This document shows, piece after piece, positions 10,129-19,570 of a stretch of 64,000 nt of DNA. Location of the stretch: NCBI GenBank assembly GCA_047974405.1, contig JBKECI010000053.1, forward strand, positions 10,823 through 74,822. The letters are read 5' to 3'. Position numbers and translations under genes: made by a program. The notes under the pieces are model-generated. The model saw nothing but the letters and a program-made list of their open reading frames with translations, made no database searches and was not told the DNA's origin. Each line of letters starts with the position of its first letter. Position 1 is the stretch's first letter. The DNA comes from UPXZ01 sp047974405. Lineage in GTDB: Bacteria > Bacteroidota > Bacteroidia > Bacteroidales > Paludibacteraceae.

Positions 10129-10788
10129 GCATTAGAATGTATTAGTTAAAAAATTGATATTTAGCGAACCTATATCGACTGAAGATGACCGGATATAAAT
10201 TTTCTAATCATATATGGTACAAATGAAATAAAAAACCAATCTTAAAAAAATAATTACTGTTTCTTGTCGTTATTATGGAAAATGGAAACCTTTAGGTGTT
10301 ATATTTTTTGCTAAATCAAGTAATTTTTGCCTAAAACAGCAACCATTCTACTTCCAGAATCATAATATCTGATTGAAGTCGGATATTTTCATTTCATTTT
10401 CGATATAAAATAGATTATAAAGAATCGGTTTCTGTATTATTTTTTTTGTTCATTTTCAGCACAATAATGTTTATGTCATAGTTTTAAGGATTAATAATTG
10501 TTGGTAACTTATAAAAACAATTCAAAAGTAATAATATAGGCATATTTGTACTTTACTATTTTTGATATTTATTTTACTTTAGTTATGCAAATGGCATATT
10601 GGGTTACCAATACATTACTTTATAAAACTTTTTGCGTGGATTGAATATTGGTTTTTGACTGAGCGCTCACTTTTATTGTAACACGTAGCAGAAAAGAACC
10701 CGTACTATCTTACCGCTCGGCCGTATCCGAAAATTATAATAGGGATATGTTTCCTTACTGTAGCGACAAGGGAGAGAAGAAGAAAGAT
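10129..10788. other. 660-bp intergenic region between the SusCD and menaquinone operons
   Basis: This AT-rich stretch separates the SusC start (10128) from the end of menE (10789), both on the minus strand. It must hold the end of the men transcript and the SusCD promoter. I found a -7-like element CAAAAGTA (minus strand TACTTTTG) at 10523-10530, without a convincing TTG partner, and a perfect 10-bp palindrome TGAGCGCTCA at 10660-10669. No coding frame, tRNA or strong terminator hairpin was seen. Its length suggests a long leader or a regulator-binding region for the SusCD operon. Confidence 0.5.
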
Positions 10789-11886
10789 TCAAACGATGCT
10801 TTTTGGTTTGTATGATGAGTTGGATTTGAGATTACTTTCTATCTCTCGAAGAGTATCTTTTTTAAGAATTTTGTATGTGGAAGAATACCTGAATTTGGGT
10901 AGGAAGAAGATATTTTTGGGTATTTCGTATTTTTGCAACAAGTTTTTTAGATTTGTTTTCAAAGCTGTCTCTTTTGGTAGGGGGTATTTCTCGGATTCGA
11001 TAACCAAAATCACTTGCTGTCCTAAAAAATCATCGGGCAGGGAAGATATAAAATATTTCTCACTAACACATCCGGCAATCTTCCTTTCAATTTGTTCGGG
11101 GAGTATTTTTATTCCTCCCGAGTTGATAATATTATCCGCTCTCCCCAGCCATCGAAATTTATTGTCGCTTATGATTTCGACCATATCGTTTGTTTTCATT
11201 ATGCCATCAAAAAGACGAGGAGCTTTTATTGTAAGGCAGTTGCGCTTATCTTGATTGACATAAATACCTTGAAGTGTTTCAAAGTAAGATGATTTTGAAT
11301 TGCCGTTAAGTTGCCGCAAAGCTATATGAGAAGCGGTTTCGGTCATACCGTACGTTTCAAAAACAGTCGATGGTAATGTGTCTATTTTCTCAGCCAAAGC
11401 CAGATTTATTTCTCCTCCTCCTACAATAATATGTTTCACTTCAATCTTTTTCAAACTCTCTAACGAATGTTGGAGTTGGTATGGAGTAAGGGCTGTAAAG
11501 TCAATTGCATTTTGAATATGCTCAAAAGGATTGGAACTTGGTTCGACAGAGATAAGATTACAACCTCCCATCATAGCTCTTATAATCATCATTTTACCAG
11601 CAATATATGATGCCGGAAGACAAAGTAATGCCGTTTTTGTAGTGTCTAATCCAAAAAAGTCGTTGGTAGCCCTTGCCGAATTTCGCATAAGCTCTTTGGC
11701 AAGATCTATTTTTTTGGGTACGCCTGTTGATCCTGAAGTACGGAGGGTAGTGGAATCTTTTTTGTCGAACCAACATCTTAAGAAAAAATATATTTCGTTT
11801 TGCCAGCTCAAACTGTTGCTTGCAAGCAAATCAATATTGTTTTTATCATATTCAATTCCATTCAATATTATATATTCTCTATTCAT
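10789..11886 (-). CDS. menE: o-Succinylbenzoate-CoA ligase (menaquinone biosynthesis)
   Basis: An AMP-forming acyl-CoA synthetase of about 365 residues, a compact form compared with the roughly 450-500 residues of many MenE proteins. The adenylate-forming P-loop T-S-G-S-T-G-V-P-K-K and the core motif E-T-Y-G-M-T-E-T are present, followed by a C-terminal hinge L-G-R-A-D-N-I-I-N-S-G-G-I-K. It activates o-succinylbenzoate to its CoA ester in the cytoplasm. I place the start at ATG 11886, where ATG-A overlaps the menC stop by 4 bp (translational coupling); an in-frame ATG at 11907 is the alternative. It is the last gene of the men operon. Confidence 0.92.
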   Translation of the reverse strand: MNREYIILNGIEYDKNNIDLLASNSLSWQNEIYFFLRCWFDKKDSTTLRTSGSTGVPKKIDLAKELMRNSARATNDFFGLDTTKTALLCLPASYIAGKMMIIRAMMGGCNLISVEPSSNPFEHIQNAIDFTALTPYQLQHSLESLKKIEVKHIIVGGGEINLALAEKIDTLPSTVFETYGMTETASHIALRQLNGNSKSSYFETLQGIYVNQDKRNCLTIKAPRLFDGIMKTNDMVEIISDNKFRWLGRADNIINSGGIKILPEQIERKIAGCVSEKYFISSLPDDFLGQQVILVIESEKYPLPKETALKTNLKNLLQKYEIPKNIFFLPKFRYSSTYKILKKDTLREIESNLKSNSSYKPKSIV

Positions 11887-12917
11887 AAAAGGCTGCTCAA
11901 ATTCCAATTTTTACTGATGTTGTAATGTAACTTTGCCTCTTTTATTTCTAAGGGAGAGGAAATATTGTTGAAAAAAAGCTGCCCGGTACCCAACCCTTGG
12001 GGTAAGTCGGCATTAAGCGTAGAGGTCCATTGAGCAATGGCATTGAGTCCGATGTTCGATTCCAAGGCTGAGGTAATCCACCAGCCTATATCGTTTTTTT
12101 GAGCTATTTCAATCCATTGTTCACATTTACTAAATCCTCCTATCAAACTTGGTTTCAGAACAATATACGCCGGTTTGATTTTTTTTAGCCAATTTTCGTC
12201 GGGTTCCATACCGATGAGTTCCTCGTCCAGTACAATAGGGATAGGCGAGTGGAGAGAGAGATAAGCCATATCGTCCGTTTGCCCCGGTTTTATAGGCTGC
12301 TCAATGGAGTGTATCGAAAATTCGGACAACCGTCTCAATTTTTCGAGTGCGTCCGTTGCCAAAAAACCTCCGTTTGCATCTAAGCGAATTTCAATGTCAT
12401 TTGCCGAATAATGTCTTCTAATATCAGATAAGATGTTAAGTTCACTATCAAAATCCAACGCTCCCACTTTGAGTTTTATACAATTAAATCCAGAGTTTAT
12501 TTTCTCCTTTATTTGTCTTTGCATAAACTCTTTATTTCCCATCCAAACCAATCCGTTGATGGAAATTCCAGTTTTCCCTTCGGAAAAGTCATTTGCAAAA
12601 AGAATCTGCTTGCCTCCCTGTTGTAGGTCTTGCAAGGCTGTTTCTATCCCAAATGCTATGGATGGATAGTTTTTTAGGTTATCGGTGTTGGGGTATTCGT
12701 TTCCCTTTAGCAAATTACAAATTTCATTCAATTTTTCGAAATACGTTTCACTCGGGTCAATACTCAGTTTTGGTATAGTGGAACATTCTCCTACTCCAAA
12801 AATGCCGTTTTTTTCTAATACTATAAAAGTGGATGGCTTGGAGAGCAGTGTCCCCCTTGATGTTGTAGCGGGAGTTTTAAATCGGAAATCGATATGTTTG
12901 TATCTGGCTTTGAACAT
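11883..12917 (-). CDS. menC: o-Succinylbenzoate synthase
   Basis: An enolase-superfamily protein of 344 residues. The MLE-type barrel shows the K-L-K-V-G motif with its catalytic lysine, metal-ligand positions in R-L-D-A-N-G-G, S-I-E-Q-P-I and V-L-D-E-E, and the second active-site lysine in V-L-K-P-S-L-I-G-G. It dehydrates SHCHC to o-succinylbenzoate, the step before MenE. Its stop overlaps the menE start by 4 bp, and it begins 34 bp after menB ends. The family assignment is strong because both neighbours catalyse adjacent steps. Confidence 0.93.
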   Translation of the reverse strand: MFKARYKHIDFRFKTPATTSRGTLLSKPSTFIVLEKNGIFGVGECSTIPKLSIDPSETYFEKLNEICNLLKGNEYPNTDNLKNYPSIAFGIETALQDLQQGGKQILFANDFSEGKTGISINGLVWMGNKEFMQRQIKEKINSGFNCIKLKVGALDFDSELNILSDIRRHYSANDIEIRLDANGGFLATDALEKLRRLSEFSIHSIEQPIKPGQTDDMAYLSLHSPIPIVLDEELIGMEPDENWLKKIKPAYIVLKPSLIGGFSKCEQWIEIAQKNDIGWWITSALESNIGLNAIAQWTSTLNADLPQGLGTGQLFFNNISSPLEIKEAKLHYNISKNWNLSSLL

Positions 12918-12951
12918 AGCATCAAAGAAAAGGTAGTCTGATTAATTTTTC

Positions 12952-13767
12952 TTATGGAAGTTTTGGGTATTTACCAAAATCGGGGTTACGTTTTTCGAGA
13001 AAAGCTCGCTTGCCTTCGTGTGCTTCTTCAGTCATATAATAAAGCATAGTGGCATTGCCTGCCAGTTCTTGGATGCCAGCTTGCCCGTCTAGTTCAGCAT
13101 TCAATCCGGCTTTTATCATTCGGAGAGCCAAGGGACTGTGGTTCATCATCTCTTTGCACCACTTTACAGTTTCGTCTTCGAGGCTCTCACAGGGTACAAC
13201 CGTATTTACCAAACCCATTTCCAACGCCTCTTGTGCCGAATACTGCCGACAAAGAAACCATATTTCACGCGCTTTTTTCTGTCCTACAATTCGTGCCAGA
13301 TACGAAGAACCAAATCCGGCGTCAAAACTTCCCACGCGCGGTCCGGTTTGTCCAAAAATAGCGCTTTCGGAAGCTATGGATATGTCGCACACTACATGCA
13401 AAACATGCCCGCCACCAATGGCATAGCCGTTTACCATCGCCACCACAGGCTTGGGAATACTCCGAATCATTTTTTGCAAATCGAGTACGTTTAACCGCGG
13501 TACTCCGTCTTTCCCAATGTATCCGGCAATGTTTTTTACATTTTGGTCACCGCCAGCACAAAAGGCTTTATTGCCTTCACCTGTTAAAATAATAGTAGCT
13601 ATTTCCTGATTTTCTCTACAATATATCATAGCTTCTATCATCTCTTTAATAGTGTCGGGGGTAAAAGCATTGCGGTAACGAGGGCGGTTGATGGTTATTT
13701 TTGCTATCCCTTCGAAGTATTCAAATTTTATCTCTTCAAATTTTTTTATTGTTGTCCAGTTTCTCAT
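12952..13767 (-). CDS. menB: 1,4-Dihydroxy-2-naphthoyl-CoA synthase
   Basis: A crotonase-fold protein of 271 residues, the usual MenB length. It contains the oxyanion-hole segments A-F-C-A-G-G-D-Q and N-G-Y-A-I-G-G-G-H, the MenB-typical G-P-R-V-G-S-F-D-A-G-F-G motif with the catalytic Asp, and the C-terminal F-L-E-K-R-N-P-D-F. It performs the ring-closing Dieckmann reaction on succinylbenzoyl-CoA. It lies between menD and menC in the same orientation with a 76-bp gap to menD. Confidence 0.96.
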   Translation of the reverse strand: MRNWTTIKKFEEIKFEYFEGIAKITINRPRYRNAFTPDTIKEMIEAMIYCRENQEIATIILTGEGNKAFCAGGDQNVKNIAGYIGKDGVPRLNVLDLQKMIRSIPKPVVAMVNGYAIGGGHVLHVVCDISIASESAIFGQTGPRVGSFDAGFGSSYLARIVGQKKAREIWFLCRQYSAQEALEMGLVNTVVPCESLEDETVKWCKEMMNHSPLALRMIKAGLNAELDGQAGIQELAGNATMLYYMTEEAHEGKRAFLEKRNPDFGKYPKLP

Positions 13768-13843
13768 ATCGTTACAATATATAATTTTTTATAATATCTC
13801 ATTTAAGAGGAAATATTGAGTGTGATTAATTAAAAGTGTATTT

Positions 13844-15523
13844 TTATCTTTTGATGTTTTCAAAATATCCCGTATAATTTTCGGTATTCAAATTGCTATC
13901 TGTAAACACTTCCAGCACCGTTGCCTGCTCCGACAGCAAGAGCGTTTCTATTTTGGATTTCAAATCTTCCGTTTTATCGCACGATAGATACCGTAGCCCG
14001 TAAGCCTCAACTAATGACGCGATTTTAACATTATGGGGAGTAGTGAAATAATCGATGGAGTTTTTCATCAATTCTTTGTCGCCAATAAACCGGAATATAT
14101 TTCCTCCGTTGTTATTCATCACTACAATTTTCAGATTTGTGCCGATGTAATTGTTCCAAAGTGCGTTGGAGTCGTAAATAAATGATAAGTCTCCTGTGAG
14201 TAAAACGGTCATTTTCTCAGAGCAAAAAGCATAACCGGCTGCGGTAGACAAGCTCCCATCTATCCCCGAAACTCCCCTATTGCAGAGATAAGTAATATCG
14301 TTGCGTGTGGAGAAAAGTTGTACCCAACGGACGGAAGTGCTATTTGCCAATTGCAAAGTTGCCCCGGAGGGAATTTGCTGCAACAATTCGGCGGTAACGC
14401 TCATATCAGAAAGCGAGGCACCAGCAACAAATTCATTGTGAAGTTTGGAAACTATGTTTGCCTCCAAATGATAAGTTTTAGCAAAATCACTTTTGACCCT
14501 ATCCAAAGGCATATTATCAAATACTTTTACAGCCTCAAACGGCACAATGGAAGTTAAACTGCCATAAGTATCTACATAGGGAAGAGAGGATTGTGATTGC
14601 CATTGCTCTTCTGCCTGATTTTTCCGAAGGAATATTTTTAACTGTTTGCAGATGACCGAATGCCCTACCGTGATGAGTAATTCGGGGATAAACTCGTCGT
14701 TTGCCTCTTTCGAATTGATTCTCGAAAACAAAGACTCAGGCTGCGAAATAATGTTTTGTCCGGCAATGTTGGACAAATTTTCGCACACTACCACCACATC
14801 GGGTTGTTTTGCCAATTGCCGCGCCCAATCCGCCATAGTTTCATCTTTGGGTAGAATCCCGAAGATCACAAGTTTACGCTTACATATCAACCATTTTTCC
14901 TGAAGTTTTCGTATCATTTCGTCCGTAGTATTTATTTCGGAGGTAATGGTTTTTATAATCTTAGGATTTGAATGTTTTTCGGGAAGAGGTGCGTAAACAG
15001 GCTCACGCAGCGGGATATTGATTTGCACCGGACCTTGAGGAAAGCTCAGTGCGGTATCTATTGCCTGCGAAACCTGCCGGTCTGAAAAAGTCAAATCAAC
15101 TCTGCTTACCGTCTCCACAGGAGTTTCAAAAGCTGCTTTGATATAATTTGCATAAATATTGTTTTGCCTTAATGTTTGTCCATCCGCTTGATCAATCATT
15201 TCGGGAGGGCGGTCGGCAGTAAAAACAACCAAAGGAAAATTGCGGTAATATGCTTCGGCTATTGCTGGGGCAAAATTGAGCGTCGCCGTACCCGAAGTAC
15301 AGATAATCGCTACCGGCCTGTTGGTTTGCTGTATGACACCAATTGCAAAATAGCCCGCAGAACGCTCGTCGGTGATACTCAAACATTCGATGTGCGAATG
15401 TTCCGTAAAGGCAAAAATCAGAGGTGCATTTCGTGAGCCGGGTGAGATTATCGCTTTTTCTATTCCGAAACGTGAGCAAATTTCAGGTATATTCTTTATC
15501 CCTTGCCGCAAATGGTAAGTCAT
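13844..15523 (-). CDS. menD: SEPHCHC synthase (2-oxoglutarate decarboxylase/isochorismate addition)
   Basis: A thiamine-diphosphate enzyme of 559 residues. Landmarks are S-P-G-S-R-N-A-P-L near residue 28, the ThDP-activating Glu in T-D-E-R-S-A, T-S-G-T-A near residue 75, the T-A-D-R-P-P-E motif, and the C-terminal cofactor motif starting T-G-D-L-S-F and ending N-N-N-G-G-N-I-F. It adds the succinyl semialdehyde unit from 2-oxoglutarate to isochorismate. The start lies 33 bp downstream of menF, consistent with co-transcription. No MenH-like hydrolase gene lies next to it, although many other bacteria have one in this cluster. Confidence 0.96.
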   Translation of the reverse strand: MTYHLRQGIKNIPEICSRFGIEKAIISPGSRNAPLIFAFTEHSHIECLSITDERSAGYFAIGVIQQTNRPVAIICTSGTATLNFAPAIAEAYYRNFPLVVFTADRPPEMIDQADGQTLRQNNIYANYIKAAFETPVETVSRVDLTFSDRQVSQAIDTALSFPQGPVQINIPLREPVYAPLPEKHSNPKIIKTITSEINTTDEMIRKLQEKWLICKRKLVIFGILPKDETMADWARQLAKQPDVVVVCENLSNIAGQNIISQPESLFSRINSKEANDEFIPELLITVGHSVICKQLKIFLRKNQAEEQWQSQSSLPYVDTYGSLTSIVPFEAVKVFDNMPLDRVKSDFAKTYHLEANIVSKLHNEFVAGASLSDMSVTAELLQQIPSGATLQLANSTSVRWVQLFSTRNDITYLCNRGVSGIDGSLSTAAGYAFCSEKMTVLLTGDLSFIYDSNALWNNYIGTNLKIVVMNNNGGNIFRFIGDKELMKNSIDYFTTPHNVKIASLVEAYGLRYLSCDKTEDLKSKIETLLLSEQATVLEVFTDSNLNTENYTGYFENIKR

Positions 15524-15556
15524 TGTTCTTCTATCTTTGTTAAAAAGGAGTAATTT

Positions 15557-16681
15557 TCAACCTAAAATTACTGCTTTCATTGTTTCCATTTTGTTTTCGG
15601 TCTCTTCCCACTCGTCGTCTGCTATGGAGGATGAGGTTATTCCTGCTCCGCTGTACAAAACATATTCGTCTTCAAAAAAACGGACACATCGTAAATTTAC
15701 AAACAAATTTGTCGCATTGTTAATATCTACCGTTCCCAAAAATCCGGCATAGTAACTTCTGTCATGCTTTTCGTTTTTCAATAAAAAATCTATTGACCTC
15801 TCTTTGGGTACTCCTCCTGTGGCTGGAGTAGGATGCAGTGCCGATACCAAACTTCCAACACGGTTTTGATATTCTAAAACTTCAAATTTGAACTTTGTTT
15901 GTAAGTGTATCAAATTTCCGGCTTGCAAATTAACCGGTCCCACTTTAGTATTGTCCCGAATGCCTGCTTTTCTAAGAGTATTTTCGACAAAGTCTGTTAC
16001 AAAATTCTGTTCCTCAATCTCTTTCTCTCCCCAACGATAAGCGTCTATTGCTTTTCCGGTTGATTTTTGAGTGCCTGCAATCGACATGGTTTTGGCAAAT
16101 TTGTCTGTTGATATAAGTAACGATTCGGGCGTAGCACCTGCCCAACAGCCAACTTCGGGTATTTGCAGCAAATAAACCATTGCCGACGGATATTTTTCAC
16201 AAAGTTTCAAAAAAAATACCGATTTGTCAAATTTTTTGGGAATAGGGTTTACCTGTATTTTGGACAATACCACTTTTTGGAATTGATGTAACTCTATTCC
16301 CGAAATAATTTTTTCGATATTTGAAATAAATTCTTCTTGCGATGTAGTTTGACATATATTTTTTTCCTGCGATATATTTACAAAGCGCTTATTGCCAGAT
16401 AAATAAGAAAAGATGTCATTATTTATATTTTCTCCCGTTAGTATCAAATCGGGTTGCATAAAAACAACTGGATGATGGGAGGACAAATGAAAAGGAGAGA
16501 CGACAAATCCTCTTTTATTACCCAAATCTTCTAACGACCTTAATTTTTCGGGAAAAGATTCGGCTTGAATGAACACCTGAATTGCTGTGCCCCGCTGGAA
16601 TTTGCATGCAACAAACGGAATTTGCTGTTTTAGTAATAAATCAAAAAGTTTTTCAAATTTATTTCGTGATTTTTCTGACAT
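15557..16681 (-). CDS. menF: Isochorismate synthase
   Basis: A chorismate-binding enzyme of 374 residues, without the long N-terminal extension of some homologues. The C-terminal half contains the family motifs W-A-G-A-T-P-E, M-S-I-A-G-T-Q, L-H-P-T-P-A-T-G-G-V-P, Y-Y-A-G-F-L-G and Y-S-G-A-G-I with the following E-W-E-E-T-E-N-K segment that supplies Mg-binding acidic residues. It converts chorismate to isochorismate, the entry step of menaquinone synthesis. The neighbouring menD argues for menaquinone rather than siderophore use. It starts 13 bp after the thioesterase gene ends. Confidence 0.93.
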   Translation of the reverse strand: MSEKSRNKFEKLFDLLLKQQIPFVACKFQRGTAIQVFIQAESFPEKLRSLEDLGNKRGFVVSPFHLSSHHPVVFMQPDLILTGENINNDIFSYLSGNKRFVNISQEKNICQTTSQEEFISNIEKIISGIELHQFQKVVLSKIQVNPIPKKFDKSVFFLKLCEKYPSAMVYLLQIPEVGCWAGATPESLLISTDKFAKTMSIAGTQKSTGKAIDAYRWGEKEIEEQNFVTDFVENTLRKAGIRDNTKVGPVNLQAGNLIHLQTKFKFEVLEYQNRVGSLVSALHPTPATGGVPKERSIDFLLKNEKHDRSYYAGFLGTVDINNATNLFVNLRCVRFFEDEYVLYSGAGITSSSIADDEWEETENKMETMKAVILG

Positions 16682-16694
16682 TCTCCGTTTCCAA

Positions 16695-17105
16695 TCATTT
16701 TTTTGTAATGGGCAAAATTCGGTTTGTCATCCGGCAAATCGAAATAAGTTTACCGGTTTTATCTTCCACCCTGATTTGCCATATGTGCTGTGATTTGCCT
16801 TGATGAATCAATGTACCAACTCCGTAAACCTCTTTCTCATCGGTGTAGGAGGTATGGGTGGCGTTAATTTCCGTACCCAGCACCATAAACTCATCGGGAT
16901 TGACTAAGGCCATAGAGCCGGCGCTTCCCACAGACTCTGCCAATGCAAGCAATGCTCCACCGTGCAAGCGCTTCATCGGTTGAACTGTACGATGATTAAC
17001 CCCCATCTTGGCAATCAATTTTCCGGAACCTATTTCGATATATTCTATCCCCAAATGTTCTATCATCGTATTTTTACACAAGATATTGAGCTGTTCGATA
17101 GTCAT
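16695..17105 (-). CDS. Hotdog-fold thioesterase, probable DHNA-CoA thioesterase
   Basis: A 136-residue PaaI/YdiI-type single hotdog domain. The helix motif H-G-G-A-L-L-A-L-A-E-S-V-G-S carries the conserved catalytic Glu. It is the first gene of the men operon, 13 bp before menF. Hydrolysis of 1,4-dihydroxynaphthoyl-CoA to DHNA is the only step between MenB and MenA, and related hotdog enzymes (MenI, YdiI) do this elsewhere; the operon position makes the same role likely here. MenA, which prenylates DHNA, is not in this window. Function by family and context, not by a unique motif. Confidence 0.85.
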   Translation of the reverse strand: MTIEQLNILCKNTMIEHLGIEYIEIGSGKLIAKMGVNHRTVQPMKRLHGGALLALAESVGSAGSMALVNPDEFMVLGTEINATHTSYTDEKEVYGVGTLIHQGKSQHIWQIRVEDKTGKLISICRMTNRILPITKK

Positions 17106-17129
17106 ATTTTATATACTTTATTGGTGAAA

Positions 17130-17137
17130 CAAAGATA
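17130..17137 (-). promoter_or_regulatory. -7 promoter element of the menaquinone operon
   Basis: The minus strand reads TATCTTTG, matching the Bacteroidetes -7 consensus TAnnTTTG, about 25 bp before the first men gene (start 17105). No clear -33 TTG was found at the expected distance. Confidence 0.5.
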
Positions 17138-17386
17138 ATAATAAAAAGTTTCTCACTTTTCGGATTAACCTTAGTTTGCCGATTTCACTCATTCTAAGTA
17201 TTACCGCAAAAAACAATATTTTTGGCTGGAGATACACAGTAAACATATCTGCTGAATTTAAAAATCAGTAGAATTAAAGTAAAAACAATCTCCTGCCGAT
17301 CTTATACTTTTAAAATTTTTGAAAGCAGATATAAGAACACATACTATCTAATTTTATTCTATCGGAACAGCGTGTCTTGTATAAGT

Positions 17387-19333
17387 TTACTCTGTACTCC
17401 CCGATAGGTTTATTACTTTATCGGGATCCAAGCCTCCTCCCGAAATCGTAAGTATCGCTTGGTGAGACGCACCTCCTTGCGGTGAATATGACACATTCAA
17501 ATCATACCCCGCATTGGCTGCTGCCTGCGTTATAGTATTGGTATTTACTGCAAATATACCGGCATCGGCGCCCGATAAGACGACACTCAGATTGCCGGTA
17601 ATGCTTGATGTTTTGATATATAGATTTTTTGAATGGGTTGCTCCTGTGGATGTGAGTGGAAATGTTAAATTATTTTCAACCTTACCGTAATTAATTTTAG
17701 CCGTAGCCACATTATCCATCACCTTAAACCACATATATTCAGGTGTTTTTGTAATCTCTGTTATTTGTCTGTTGATGTCTGTTCCCGACCATGTAGCGGG
17801 TGTAAACCCTCCTGTGGTAAAAGCCGTTCCCGGAGTTGTGGAAGTTCCTGAAAGCGGATGCAGATACACACGCATATGACTAGACGACGTTTGCAAGGTT
17901 CCCGTATAATTATTGGGGGAATTATCTTCCCAAGCGGTTTGGTTATAATCAATGTGCCATATCAAAAGTCCTTCGGCAGGCAGGTAAGCGTCCCAACCCG
18001 TCTTTTTCCGATATTCTACTACAAAAAACTGTGCCGGAGAGGGGCTTTCTCCATCCAAATTATGATTGGAAGGCGCCAACAATATCGCCTGATTGTTGAA
18101 ATTGGAAGGTGTTGTTTTTTCTTGAGAAAGAGGATACAACACTACTTCGGTAGGAGACTTTACTTCGGTAGGAGTAGAATATCCCAGATAGAAACGGTCG
18201 TAAGCAGAGTAAGCCGGAGGGGTTCTGCCTTCATTGAGGTAGGCGCCCACGTCCATTATACTCCAGTCGTCTAAGGTTGTCTTGTCTTCCTCTGTGGTGT
18301 GATAATAGTCCGGCAATCCCAACACATGTCCAAACTCGTGACAGAAGGTGCCAATACCGCACATATTCATTCCCGAACTTCCTTTCAGTTCTGAGGTGCA
18401 AGCATAATCTTCCACAACTTTTCCGTCAAAAGTAACCGATGCTGTGCTGCCCGTGTAATTGTAGCCTGGATATACTCCCCACCGATGGGGCCAAATGGTA
18501 TTCTCAGCCCCCCACTCCGCCTCATTGTATCCGGCATAATATACAAATACGTTATCGACATACCCGTCGTTATTGGTATCATATTTCGTAAAATCCACCC
18601 CATTGTTGTTTGCTAACGTACACGCATCCACTATCATTTGTACCGGATTGACATCGTTATCATTATCATTAGGGTTATTTGCTCCATAGTATGCCATATT
18701 TTGCGGAAGAATATAAGGGCCCACCACATCAAACTGTGGTATAAATTTGCCATACGAACTTGCCATAAAGTAGTCTTTTGCAGAGCCGGTACCTCCATTG
18801 GCGCTGTACCCCGACTCGTTGAGCAAACTATGAAATGCCGCAATAGGCGAGGGTACCGAAAACGACTTATCCGAAAAATTTACCAGAATGACCAAAGCTT
18901 GTTTTGCCCCAACGTAGGGAGTAGCTTTTCGAAGTGTTTTTCTCTCTGCCGATTTTACCTTGTTGTATTTCGAGATGCTGCCATTAATCTTTTTTTCGGA
19001 CATTTTCATCAAAAAAGGTACGTCTGACGATTGCCGTTGATTACTGTTTTTTGCAACCTTAGAAGTTGCTTGTATCTTTCCTTGATCGTCAATCGTAGCA
19101 TACATATAATATCCAGTATTGTTTTTGGCTACAAGGTATCCGTCGCCGGTAGTTGTATAATGATAATGCTCATCACCATTTTTTTGCAATTGTAAGGTTG
19201 TACCGTCGGGCTGTACAATGGTAACTATACCGGGATAGGCTTTTATGCCATACATATTGGATATACCTGAAATGAGCATAATACAGATTAACAATACTGT
19301 GTTTATGCCTGAGAAAAAATATTGTTTTCGCAT
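17387..19333 (-). CDS. Secreted M6-family (immune inhibitor A-like) zinc metalloprotease
   Basis: A 648-residue protein with an N-terminal signal segment (about residues 12-28), a propeptide-like region to about residue 135, then an M6 catalytic domain. The zinc motif H-E-F-G-H is at residues 332-336, followed by L-G-L-P-D-Y-Y. A calcium-loop-like D-T-N-N-D-G-Y-V-D occurs at 252-260. The C-terminal 90 residues look like a beta-sandwich with an abrupt ending at S-G-S-T-E. Many Bacteroidetes homologues continue into a T9SS sorting domain; none is present here and none lies in other frames downstream to 17106. It probably degrades extracellular protein; the export route beyond the inner membrane is unclear. 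Confidence 0.88.
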   Translation of the reverse strand: MRKQYFFSGINTVLLICIMLISGISNMYGIKAYPGIVTIVQPDGTTLQLQKNGDEHYHYTTTGDGYLVAKNNTGYYMYATIDDQGKIQATSKVAKNSNQRQSSDVPFLMKMSEKKINGSISKYNKVKSAERKTLRKATPYVGAKQALVILVNFSDKSFSVPSPIAAFHSLLNESGYSANGGTGSAKDYFMASSYGKFIPQFDVVGPYILPQNMAYYGANNPNDNDNDVNPVQMIVDACTLANNNGVDFTKYDTNNDGYVDNVFVYYAGYNEAEWGAENTIWPHRWGVYPGYNYTGSTASVTFDGKVVEDYACTSELKGSSGMNMCGIGTFCHEFGHVLGLPDYYHTTEEDKTTLDDWSIMDVGAYLNEGRTPPAYSAYDRFYLGYSTPTEVKSPTEVVLYPLSQEKTTPSNFNNQAILLAPSNHNLDGESPSPAQFFVVEYRKKTGWDAYLPAEGLLIWHIDYNQTAWEDNSPNNYTGTLQTSSSHMRVYLHPLSGTSTTPGTAFTTGGFTPATWSGTDINRQITEITKTPEYMWFKVMDNVATAKINYGKVENNLTFPLTSTGATHSKNLYIKTSSITGNLSVVLSGADAGIFAVNTNTITQAAANAGYDLNVSYSPQGGASHQAILTISGGGLDPDKVINLSGSTE

Positions 19334-19381
19334 AAATTTAGCGGTGAAAAGTATGTATAAATTTGTGTATAAAGACAGAAA

Positions 19382-19409
19382 GGACTAACAGTCTCCCAAT
19401 TGTTAGCCC
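19382..19409 (-). terminator. Intrinsic terminator downstream of the coiled-coil gene
   Basis: On the minus strand GGGCTAACA pairs with TGTTAGTCC (9 bp, one G-U) around a 10-nt loop and is followed by a T-rich tract (TTTCTGTCTTT). It lies 160 bp past the coiled-coil gene and before the M6 protease. Confidence 0.55.
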
Positions 19410-19570
19410 TGGATTTTTCGATAATCAATTATCCGTACAAATATCTTAACTTATTTCAATTGAAGTTAAACAAAAACAGCGTATATATCCATTCCTGCCT
19501 AAAATATATGTGTCCTCTTTTAAGAATTTGTTATCAAAATATTTTTTACAGATAGTTAATGTCTCTTTTT

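Noticed and set aside
10129..10788. tRNA or other structured RNA in the large intergenic gap
   Set aside because: No cloverleaf, T-loop motif or strong helix pattern was found, apart from a short palindrome.
17106..17386. Frameshifted T9SS tail for the M6 protease
   Set aside because: I read the downstream minus strand and found no CTD-like segment, so there is no evidence of a recent frameshift.
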